A DNA stretch of 64,000 nt from Apteryx mantelli (lineage: Eukaryota > Chordata > Aves > Apterygiformes > Apterygidae): contig NC_090020.1 of NCBI RefSeq assembly GCF_036417845.1, positions 40,904,425 to 40,968,424 of the forward strand, in the 5' to 3' direction. A program made the position numbers and the translations under genes. The notes beneath the pieces were generated by a model. That model worked only from the letters and a program-made list of their open reading frames with translations, ran no database searches and was not told the DNA's origin. This document shows positions 39,901 through 64,000 of the stretch, in pieces (the first letter of the stretch is position 1; each line of letters starts with the position of its first letter).

Positions 39901-42244
39901 GAAAGGTGGGATTACATGGCATTCATAAACCTCCAGTTACCAAGCTACCCAGCAGTGGACCAGCACCTGATGTAAATTATAACAGCCTCCAGGTTCCTGT
40001 AATATATGCTGTCTGCCAACAGCTCCTAGGAACTAGCCCAGTAATCACAGATCAGTGCCCCTGTTCTTTCCTCAGGTCACATGCCTTCTCCCAGCCAAAA
40101 GCAGGCCAGACAGTACAGCTCTGGCTCCACCTGGGAATCTTCTCACATTTGAAAAGCTAACAAGGCTAGATCTGCAGGGTTTACATGGCTTTGCACTGTA
40201 GAATAGAAACTGAACCTTTGACTTCTGAAGATATCCATCTTCAGACGATAGAATTCTCGTTCTGAAGATGAAACGACTGCTGAGGTGCCATTGATTGTTT
40301 TGGAAATTATTTTCACCAAAGAATGCTGTTCTCTCTCCCAGTCTGAATTAACAGTCCGCCAGGGCTGGGACCAAGAGTATTCCTCTAATAACAGAACAAT
40401 GATATTACTTCTTATTTCATTTACGCAACAAATCACACAGCTTGATAGCTTGGAAAAGAAAAGGAGCTGGTACCCATATTTCATTTTGGTGTGTGTGAAG
40501 ACATCCACTTCTTCTGATTTGTGTAAGTTCAACAGTAAGTGCAAATGCTCTGGGAAAAGTCCCACTGGTCACACAATACATAACAACCAGCTCCAGGGAA
40601 TTAAGCCTGAAGGTGAAAACATACACGAGATACAGTTTTTTTCATCATTTCAGGAAGCCCATATTGCTGGTTGACAACATGTATTGCATTTTGTCATACA
40701 TTTTGAATAACTCACTGTCTACTTAATTAAACACTTCAGAGTAAGTAAAATAACGAAAAAAGTGCTCTCTACCTTGTTAAAGTGAGTATTACTTCCTTCA
40801 TGTGTTTAACACATTCACTGATGTGTTTTGGCACTGATTCTGCTGTGTAACATGATAGCATTTTTTGAAATAGCATATTAAAACACCTCCCCCAGTACAT
40901 TCCTGTATAATATCTGCCCTTGTTGCCCATATTGGCACTCTATTATGGTCACATTTGGCACAAAGGACAGGGTGGTATTTCATTCCAGCTGTCAGACACA
41001 TCATGCTTGTTTTGGCTTGACACAGAAATGTTTTTTCTTTTACCAGGTTCATGACAAAGATGTGTTTCTCTAACTTATACTATTTTTGGCATGTTTGGTA
41101 TACTGAGTAGAGGATAAATCATGCTATGAGTACCATTCTTAAGCAGGAAATGTCTCCAAGAAGAGGGCACTTCTGCAGTGTTTTCTAAAAACAGCCAATC
41201 TTTGCTTGTGATCCATAGCTGTATTCTCATATCAGGGAATGTTTTATCTGTAGCAGTCAAGGGCTTTGTGAGCTCCACTGTCCCACAAGGGTGTGAATAC
41301 TGGAGTGCTTCATGGATTTAAGCTCTTGAGTGGGGGTCAATGAAGAGTCTTGGCTGTATTGATGGTAGCAAGATGGGGTTTCTCTGATTAGTCAAATTCA
41401 GCTGGAAGTTTTTACACTGATTAGACAAGTCTTTAATGGAAGGGAAGACAAAATTTGAGCCAGTTATTTAAAGTATTATTTTTTCTGACCAACATCACTC
41501 TGGCTTTGTTTCCACTGAGATTCAGAGAATTACTCCTCACCAAAATGCTGACTTCCTATAAGTTGACTCATGTTTCTGAAAGAGTAGGTGACAGCATTCA
41601 CTGAGAGCAGGACATGTAGCTAATGATAATGTAGCTAAATGTCCCTTCTGACAAGGAAGCTCCTGACATTACACCATCTCTCCCACTCTCATGGATCTGT
41701 TGAAGAGCAAGACAACAAGAAGGACCTCTATAGGATATTCTCTTGAGGATCTCCTCAGTGAAAGACAGCCATAGGTCATTTCTTTCTGGCCCTTGCTGAA
41801 TAGCAAAACAAACATGCTTCATAGAATGGGAAATGCATGTAGAGGGCACAACTGCTTTCCAAGGTCCAGCTTGCTAAACCTGAAAGGCTGTGAAAGAAGC
41901 AGGGCTGAAGAACATGTCACATTCGGGCAACAGACATCCTGACAGGACAGTGATTCAAAAAATAGCTGGTGAGGATTCTTCATTTGAATACTCCATGTAC
42001 CCAACAATGCACAGGATCAGAAGAATAAAGATGAAACTTAACATTACCTTCAAGTATCCTTATGTCCTCCCTCTCAAACTGTGATTTCAAGGTGGGTGCT
42101 ACCTGAACATCTGAAATGAGGAGGCATTTCTGCTACTGCTGGGCTAAAATCACCGCATTTGACCCCACACTGCAGTAGCTACCACTGATCTTTCTCTGGA
42201 GACCTTCAGATCATGTGATCTGATAACGCGTTCTCCAGCTGGAT

Positions 42245-42250
42245 TTTATT
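42245..42250 (-). terminator. ZNF474: Poly(A) signal AATAAA of ZNF474
   Basis: On the minus strand AATAAA lies 96 bases after the ZNF474 stop codon. It is the first canonical signal downstream, which implies a short 3' UTR of roughly 110-130 bases. The UTR between stop and signal is dominated by CA/CATG alternating sequence. The cleavage site itself cannot be seen. Confidence 0.6.
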
Positions 42251-42267
42251 TCTCTCACAGTGTGGTT

Positions 42268-42336
42268 GAAAGTTACGTGTGCATGTGTCTGTGTACAAGT
42301 GTGTGTGTGAGCATGCATGCATATGTATGCACGTGT
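42268..42336. repeat. Imperfect TG/CA alternating tract in the ZNF474 3' UTR
   Basis: About 70 bases of mostly alternating purine-pyrimidine sequence (TG runs, GCATGCATGC, ATATGTATGC). It lies between the ZNF474 stop codon and its AATAAA, so the transcript would carry a CA-rich 3' UTR. As DNA it is prone to length variation and to Z-form structure. Confidence 0.75.
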
Positions 42337-42346
42337 TACATCCACT

Positions 42347-56970
<14,624 letters not shown>

Positions 56971-57544
56971 CTAATGGCCTTTTCAGTAGGGAAGAGTGTT
57001 TCTGTATTTTTTTGTTTTGCCTTTTAGTTTTATATGACCCTGAAACAAATTAAATCAGTATACATTAACAAACACCACCTCTCTTTTTAAAGTTAGCAAC
57101 TAGTGGTTTATCACAAGGGTCAGTTTACCTTACTCTGTTTTATTTTTAAATAACAGACAAACAACATCAAATATATCCTACCCTTGTCAGCTGCACAATA
57201 TAAATCTGAAACTCCAGACTCAGAGAATGTAAAGCCATGAAGGACATAAGAAGAAGAAGGGTTTGCACAAACTCAAACTGTTAAAATATATCTGGCTTTG
57301 AGTATAATCAATATGATTTATTTTCAGTTACTGACAGAACTAGTATTTCCAACACAGTCTTCAGTTTCTAAACTATTTATGTTAATAGTTGGATATCATT
57401 TCCCTGCCTGAGGAAAAATGCAAAGCAGTCCCTCTATGGAGGGAGTGATGTTAATGTCCAGTTTCCAAAGGGACAGGCAATTAGCAAGGAAAATCTTCCC
57501 ATTCAGTAGGTTGAAGGAAGTTATTAGGACCCTCTAACTCAGCA

Positions 57545-58060
57545 CTTGTGAGGTAGTATCTCAAATATTGTCCAGTCTAGGCTCCCCCCCCTCCCCAGTA
57601 CAAGAGAGACATTAATAAACATGACCAATTTCCATTAAAGACCATTAAAATGATTTGGGGCTGAAGCACACAACATATGAGGAGAGGCACTGTGTTTGTT
57701 CAGTCTCAAGAAGACATGACTAAAAGGGGATCTAACAGCAGTTTTAAACTACCTAAAAGGGTGGTTATAGAGAAGATGGAGCCAGACTCATCTGAGGGGT
57801 GCACAGGGATAGAACAAGAGGCAATGGTCACGAGCTGCAGCAAGGGAAATTCCCACTGCGTACATAGAAAAAATCCTTCATTGTTAAAGTGGTCAAGCAC
57901 CGAAAATGGGGCTCTCCATCCTCAGAGATTTTCAAAACTCAACTGGATAAAGCCCCAAGCAACTTGTTCTAACTTTGAAGCCAGCCCTGCTTTGAGCAGG
58001 AAGCTGGAAGTTGTACTTTCGGGGTCCCTTCCAAACAAAATTGTTCTAACATTGTATGTG
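57545..58060 (+). mobile_element. CR1 LINE 3' fragment (+ strand), 5' flank of ZNF474
   Basis: The sequence follows the avian CR1 3' region: a CAGTCTAGGCTCCCC start, CCCAGTACAAGAGAGACAT, a TATGAGGAGAGGC block, GAGCCAGACTCATCTG, GATAGAACAAGAGGCAATGG, TTCAAAACTCAACTGGAT, then CTTTGAGCAGG and GGTCCCTTCCAA before the 3' end. It is orientated opposite to the intronic CR1. A 144-codon frame across it (57677-58111) is a by-product of the element and not a gene. Confidence 0.88.
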
Positions 58061-58919
58061 TCTCCAAGGTCTGATCATAATGCTTCAGTATATGTTTTCA
58101 GTTTCTCCTAACTTATCAGGAATCAAATTTAAGGTCATCTTGCATGGCTCAGTACCATGCCAATTACAGGCTGTCATTTTAACCCTTAATTTTTCACTTC
58201 AAAACAAATTCACCTTTGACAGAAGCCTGACAGTAGCCTGAAAGCCACTTTAATCCAAACAAAACATTAAAATATAGTTTACGTGATCTTTCTGATTCTC
58301 TAGGATGTATTTGACTCCACAATAATTTGAAGATCTCCCCATCTCCAAAAGTCAAATAGGCAGACCAAATTCGACTCTGCTACAAATCTGTGGATTTTTT
58401 AATTAGTTTCAGTGGTGGATGTATCCACACATCCCCTTGTGAAGTCAAACTTAAGACTTCTGTGTCTAATGGTTTATATGACTGGTTTGCACAAACAAGG
58501 TTTTTACAGATTTATGACAGGAATAGCTCTATTTTGAAGTTAAATTTGATTAAAAAATGAGATGACGATCTGTGTTTGAAATTAAAAATCCAGGGCTTCC
58601 TGTTTACAAGAGTCTAAGGCTGAAGTAGCTATGTGGTAGCTGAAGATTGTTGATGTAAAATGGGAAGTGAGAAGAGAATCAAACCCCTGCAGTACAAAAG
58701 ATAAATGAAAAATACTTAAGAATTTGACCTCTCATAAAACCAGTTTTACACTGAAATGTCCTTTGATTACCTTTGGAGTCTATTGCACTAGAAACAATAT
58801 GTGCCTTGTCTCAAGAAAATACAGGAAATCTTGACTATTCAAGATGACCTAAGATTTTTATTTTGATCAGTTTTGCATATGTGATATTTAAACAAATATC
58901 ATACTGAGAATTACTTTTT

Positions 58920-59032
58920 ATCTCCATGACCTCCTTCTTCCAAGCATTTCTGATTCAGTGTTTACTGGAAGGCAAGTTCATGACCACAGATGTAACAAAC
59001 TTGAAAATCCAGACAAGGTACTGGCATTGATT
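58920..59032 (-). pseudogene. Relic C2HC zinc-finger exon upstream of ZNF474
   Basis: A T-rich tract ending TTTTATACAG on the minus strand makes a good acceptor just before 59032. It is followed by a frame reading QVCYICGHELAFQ, a stop (TAA at 58964-58962), then TLNQKCLEE. This matches ZNF474 fingers 1 and 3 ([16 protein letters not shown]) over about 25 residues. The position of the zinc-binding histidine reads asparagine, the spacing to the last cysteine is two residues short, and the frame is broken by the stop. A donor-like AAAAAGTAATT follows. It sits in the same orientation about 1.95 kb upstream of ZNF474 coding exon 1. I read it as a decayed extra finger exon. An alternative is a non-coding 5' UTR exon that still splices. 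Confidence 0.72.
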
Positions 59033-59040
59033 CTGTATAA

Positions 59041-62000
59041 AAGAAACAAACATAATACATGTAGAGTAAATGACTAGATACAACTGAAATTTTGAGCAAC
59101 TATATTGTTGGACTTTAAATTCATAATGAAATTACAGAATCAAATTAGCAGTGAGGCTTGGATCATAATATGATATGAGTGAGCAAAAGCAAGAGAAATT
59201 TGCTATAATCCTCAATATAAGGTAAATCACTATCATTTCTGTTAGGACTTCCATGGATACTTAAAGGAGTCACAAGAGCTCCAAGAGAAAGACTTGCCTC
59301 ATATTTTATTTAGTTGAATCCTACACAATATTTCAATACCAATGAAAATGCAAAGGCCTGATGAAGTTGTGCTTTTGAGTTCAGAATTTATCTCCAGTCT
59401 TGAATTCAATTTTGTAATGTGAGGTTTTTCAAAATGATTTTTTCTTCTGTTTGGCAACTATGAAAATAGACTTTTAGGGACAGAAGTAAATGTTAGTTTT
59501 TACTTGTGTTAGTACACCACAGCCTAGTTAGTTCTGGGAGTGTGGGCTAAAATCTCTCCTGAGTCACCTACCAGTAAATGAATTGAGAGCTGTGTTCCAA
59601 ACAGAGGCCAAATTCTTGAGCAATAACTATTGAAGATGTGCTTTATTGATGGAAAAGATGAATAAGAAAGGAAGAGACAAACAGCTTGACTTACAAGTCC
59701 CACCTGTAACTTACAAGTTCTGCTTGTAAATGTAGCAAAATATGATGTGCCAAGGAAACGCAGGCATGGCAAAAACAGGACCAAAATTTTACAACTATGA
59801 GATACTGTTTTTACAGTTATTTTTCAGAATTGAGGGAAGCTTTAAAAGCTTTGTTTCTCAACATTCTTAGCATCCAACTTAAAACTAACAGACAGGTATC
59901 TTATTAATCACTTAAATTATAACTGCTACTGCAGTGTCTGTAAATTCAAAGATATCTATAGGCCAAAAGAGAACTATTCTCTGTCCTTACCAATTTCAAA
60001 CACAGACTGTGAATCTCCAACTAGCTTTCAGTGACAACCTTGTTTTGCATCTGTGTAGTCTTAATCTGCTTTACATGTGCAAAGCATCAAAAACTAACTA
60101 CAGAAGAGAAATTGGTAAGCAGAAAATAACTGACTTGCCCAAAGCTGAATAGGAAGATTTGGACCAAGCGTTTCCTTGTATTAGTTCTATGCAGCAAACA
60201 TTAAACCTATTAAAATAAATAGACCGAAAACAAATCATATAAATCCTATTTATGCTACATTAAAAACCCTTGTACCTTCATGGTGTTTAAAACTAGAGGA
60301 CCTTAAAGCTTTTCAAAAATATGAGTGTACTGTACAACACTGTACAACACAGATGTGAAATAAATACTCTGCTTAACAAATGAAAGTGACTTATCCAAAG
60401 TCTTGTTGCACATGGTCAGACATGTTAAAAATAAATCCTTCCTCTGACTGTTATGCCTCTGCCACAACTAGAAGACATTCCTCTTTTCTAGTGCATCCAG
60501 AATCTGGTTTGGGACCAACAAATGACAATGACCTTTTAATGCCTAATTGTCTTCAAGAATTCAGTTGTTAGTGAGTGCCTGATCACTGGGCTTTCTCCGT
60601 TTCCTACAGACTTAGTACATTGACATATATGCATATTTTGCAGACAAGTTTTACTAAAGACAGAGAGCTGTGTGAATAGAATTCACAATAAATATTGATA
60701 AAATTAGGAGCCTTTTCTTTTTTGCCAGCTACTGTCTGAGTCATAGCTTTTCCTGTTTGTTAATTCAAGCTTGGAGAACTTTTACTTACAGGTTTTCTAA
60801 GGACTTACACCTTCATGCTTGGCACCCTGGTGAAGGTGCCATTGCCGTGACTTAGAAAAACCTTATGAAAAAAGCAAATCAAAATAGAAGCACTTCAGAC
60901 AGGACTCACAGGACATATTTTGCTCCAGATGTTTCAGCAGACCCTATTTCCTTCAAGCATTTCAGTTTTGCAATTTGCAGTCTGTTCCTATATATGAACA
61001 AGTTTGTGTTATATCACTTAAATGCTCCTTTATCACAGAGACCAGGCTTTGTGCTGGTCCTCCAAGCATCAGAAATTAAGTTCAGACTGTAAGCATTTTA
61101 GGGTAGGGGTTATTGTCTTACAAGTATACAAAATAACTACCAGGCTAGCTTTAGACATAAGTGAGTGAGCAGCTGCATAGGCAGGTGGCTGCCAAAGACA
61201 GCAGGGTCACCACTGTCTACTTTATAAGAAACAGCTGATTGCTGCTTATTTTGCCACCAAAGACAGGGTCAAGGTGTAACAGCCACTGCTCTGGAGTGGC
61301 AGGTCTTTCTCTGAGGTAAGAGTCCCCTGCCCTTATCAAAAATTCCAAACTTTAACTCAACCTCTCCAAACTTTTAGTGGTTTCTTAACTCCCAAACTTA
61401 CCTACCCAGAAATCCCACTGATCCATCTCCGGTCACTTTCTCCACTACCACTGATCAGTCTGGATCTGCCCTGAACCTCCTCACTGCTTTTTCATCATGT
61501 CACCATGGGAAACTCTTTGCTCCCACTCAACAGCCGTTTCACTCTTATCCCTCCTGTCTGAACCCACTTAACTACAACCACATGTTGAATTTTACTACAT
61601 CCAAGGGTGAAGACACAATGTTGTCATTAACCTTGAGATGACACACTTAAACTTTGCCTATGACACTGAGAAGCCTTGAGCTGGTTCTGCTCTCATTAGA
61701 GATGCTAGGTGATCACAGTGAAAAAATGAGTTATCACCAGGTTCACACGATAGTCATCCTGCTGCCTGTCCTACAAAGCTGTTTAGTTTGCTGCACTCAC
61801 ACTTCTGGCTTAAACATTCACACGGTTGCATATTCCACAGACATCTGTGACACGTTCTCATTTTACAAAATCTCCTGTGAAGCTCAGATTTGTTTGTACG
61901 CAAACTGGAAGATAAGATGACCATCAGAGCCAATCTGTGATTTGCACTGAAACAAATCTCTGTGAAAGAGTATTTTGCAGCTAGCTGGTAAAAATAAAAT

Positions 62001-64000
62001 TCCTGAGGGATAGTATATGTCTTAGCATTTAATGCCTCCTCTAAAATTCTATTACATAACCACAGTCTATTGAATAATACTGTAAAGGACAAGGTTGTAA
62101 CATTCATTTCTGAAGGTATTGGATATTAATATACTGTTTGTTAGAAGGTACACAAAACTTTAGCATTGAAATTTTTATCTCAGATATCAAAAAGCTTTTT
62201 TGTCCAATACCTGCACAGTGTACAATTGTGAAACATCTAATGGAAACCATACTAAAACTAACAATCAAAGAAACAAAGGTTACAAGCAGTTTGGACAGTA
62301 TCAATTAATAATACACAGGCAGCTAGCTGGCTCCAGAGTGGTGCTGTCCCATTTTAAAGAAATAATTTTTGCTCCCACCAGTGAAGTCCCCTTAATGCAA
62401 AACCTTTTTCCCTTTTATTCTTTGCTCTGTAGAAAATATCAGAAAAGCTATTCATACAATGAATTCAAAAGCCTTTCCTTATTTTAGAAGGTCCAAACTT
62501 TCTGACCTTGACTTTACAAAAGGCTGATCACTTTGCACCACAAATTGCTACTGCATAACTTTGCCAGTCCCAGCTAGGCAGTGTACGTTGATGCAGTTAG
62601 GTGTGTGGTTCAACAGTATGCAAAATTTAAATTCATTTGCAAACTAGCAGAGAGGCTGCTCTACTGCAAGGCCCTTTCAAAGACTGGGAGAGTTTCCAAG
62701 GAGGGTGGCCTGTCGGATGAATCCAAGTTGGGAAGTAGCCAAGCTCTTTAGGAGGATGAAGGGAATGGAGAGCCAGGGAAACATTAAAGGGTCACGAGGA
62801 GAGAGGAGATAAGGGTTATTGGAGGGTCACAGGAAGGGAGCATCAAAAAGTTCAACTACATTTCAGGGAACTTCTGAACTTTGCAAGGCTGCACTCTAAC
62901 TACATGTCCCGCTTACTCATTTATGTCAGAAAGATACTTTCTGTTACCTGAGATGATTTTTAAAGCAACAGTGGATGAGAAACTGACTGCCACATGAAGA
63001 ATGTTAGGTGACTAAATCTACCACTGTTAAGAATGAATCAGTCAATATAAGATGCTATGAACAACCTATTAACAACATAACCTATTGTTGGATTTCCAAG
63101 CTTACTGTTGTAAATACTTCATAACAGAATTATGCTTCCTTGTGGGGATTACACCATTTGGTCTACATTTATTACTGCCAAGTTGACCGTTATTATTTGG
63201 AAAGTTCCTATAAATTCAGTGTGAAATGAAAATGCATATGAGCAATTCAAACCTTCTTTTCTCAAGTTCAGTGATAAAGACATGGAAATAAGTCAGGATT
63301 GGGATTTAACATTTCTTTTAAAATCATAAAACTTTGTTATTTTTTTCTTTTAAAAATGTTACATGTTATTTAATAAAGTGAGAAGATAGAGTTGGTCATT
63401 GTATATAGCTGTTGAGAAATGTTCCTCTCCTCTGCCATTCCACTGAGTGCAATACTTAAAAAATACCTCATGAACTGCAGTGGCAGGGCATTTACAAATA
63501 ATGGATTCAATTTAATTTAAAGTAACTGAAATACAATGGCTTGTTCAGCATCAGGCTGAAAGTTTCACTTTACCCAAAAGAGAACAGAATCAGAAGACTG
63601 CTAATAGTTCAGTAATTCTCTTATCTTCTTGTCCTGAAGGGGGAACAGGAACTCTTGCACACTTCATTTTTAAGCTTATCCCATCCAAAAATTGTAACAA
63701 CGGCATTATTACCCAGGCTTTAGTAACACTGTCTTCTCTTAGCTGCCATGTGTGATTCAACCTATAGGTGCAAGTTTCTTCCCTCAAATGGCCTTGTGTC
63801 TCCTTTCATGTCAGTGTTGGAACTTGGAAACAAAGTTGACACATACATTTCCTATTTCCTGTATGTAGCCCTTCCTGAAGAGTGACCCTTTCTGTTTCTC
63901 ATCTCTCTTGATTCTCTCATGTAAACAATTCCTCAAAATCCATTATCAGGTAATTTTACAAGCCTGGATTCCTTGACTGAATTGAACAAAACATACCTGC
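59041..64000. other. Upstream flank of ZNF474, no gene recognised
   Basis: AT-rich sequence without recognised exons or CpG island, so the ZNF474 promoter, if here, is of the CpG-poor type usual for tissue-restricted genes. In other vertebrates LOX lies on this side, transcribed away from ZNF474. No LOX coding sequence was seen, so it would be beyond the right edge. Confidence 0.55.
60331..60350 (+). repeat. 10-bp perfect tandem duplication
   Basis: TGTACAACAC occurs twice head-to-tail in the upstream flank of ZNF474. Confidence 0.95.

Larger units (their letters stand above)
26595..42244. other. Intergenic between the probable LTR and the ZNF474 3' end
   Basis: No exon recognised. The block includes the pyrimidine tract, the CTCF-like core, an old CR1 fragment and the unassigned GC patch at 29.4-30.15 kb. 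Frames such as 40565-40143 on the minus strand (140 codons) overlap frames on the other strand and show no motif. Confidence 0.6.

Noticed and set aside
57677..58111. 144-codon plus-strand frame
   Set aside because: It falls inside a CR1 3' untranslated fragment, which is non-coding in the element.

Overview
This window looks like bird DNA, or possibly that of a close sauropsid relative. It is AT-rich, repeat-poor intergenic sequence with one sharp GC-rich CpG island. Its recognisable interspersed repeats are CR1 LINE copies of avian/reptilian type plus one probable solo LTR. No SINE-rich mammalian pattern, operon, tRNA, rRNA or CRISPR array was seen.

The one protein-coding gene I can assemble is on the minus strand: a C2HC zinc-finger gene that I identify as ZNF474. 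Its coding exons are 56970-56152, 46105-45925 and 42498-42347. They have matching splice phases and consensus GT/AG ends, and give 1152 coding bases (383 residues). The protein has four fingers of spacing C-x2-C-x11-H-x3-C, arranged as two copies of an A-B finger pair. The last exon is too short to show as a long ORF; I found it by its splice acceptor and finger motif. About 2 kb upstream of the first coding exon, at 59032-58920, is a further finger-like exon. It has a good acceptor, but it carries an in-frame stop and has lost its histidine, so I read it as a relic.

Layout. 1-5,650: intergenic sequence with a possible retrocopy at 2.7-3.65 kb and a Z-DNA-prone tract at 1.6 kb. 5,650-7,460: CpG island with E-box, CRE-like site and CGG repeats. 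In other vertebrates SNCAIP lies next to ZNF474 in the same orientation, so this is a plausible SNCAIP promoter firing leftward, with a strong minus-strand splice donor at 6348-6353; that is inference. 7,460-42,200: a long intergenic stretch with a probable solo LTR (25996-26594), an old CR1 piece (about 36.6-37.0 kb), a 109-bp pyrimidine tract (30.2 kb), a CTCF-like core (32.05 kb) and a near-perfect hairpin (8.87 kb). 42,200-57,000: ZNF474. Its 10-kb first intron holds a 2.6-kb CR1 element in the same orientation, with decayed endonuclease and reverse transcriptase. 57,000-64,000: upstream flank with another CR1 3' fragment (+ strand) and the relic finger exon. By synteny LOX would be expected beyond the right edge.

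I found no exotic or unknown system. The strongest points for a second look are the relic finger exon, the A-B/A-B duplicated structure of ZNF474, and the unassigned ORF-bearing patches at 2.7-3.65 kb and 29.4-30.15 kb.
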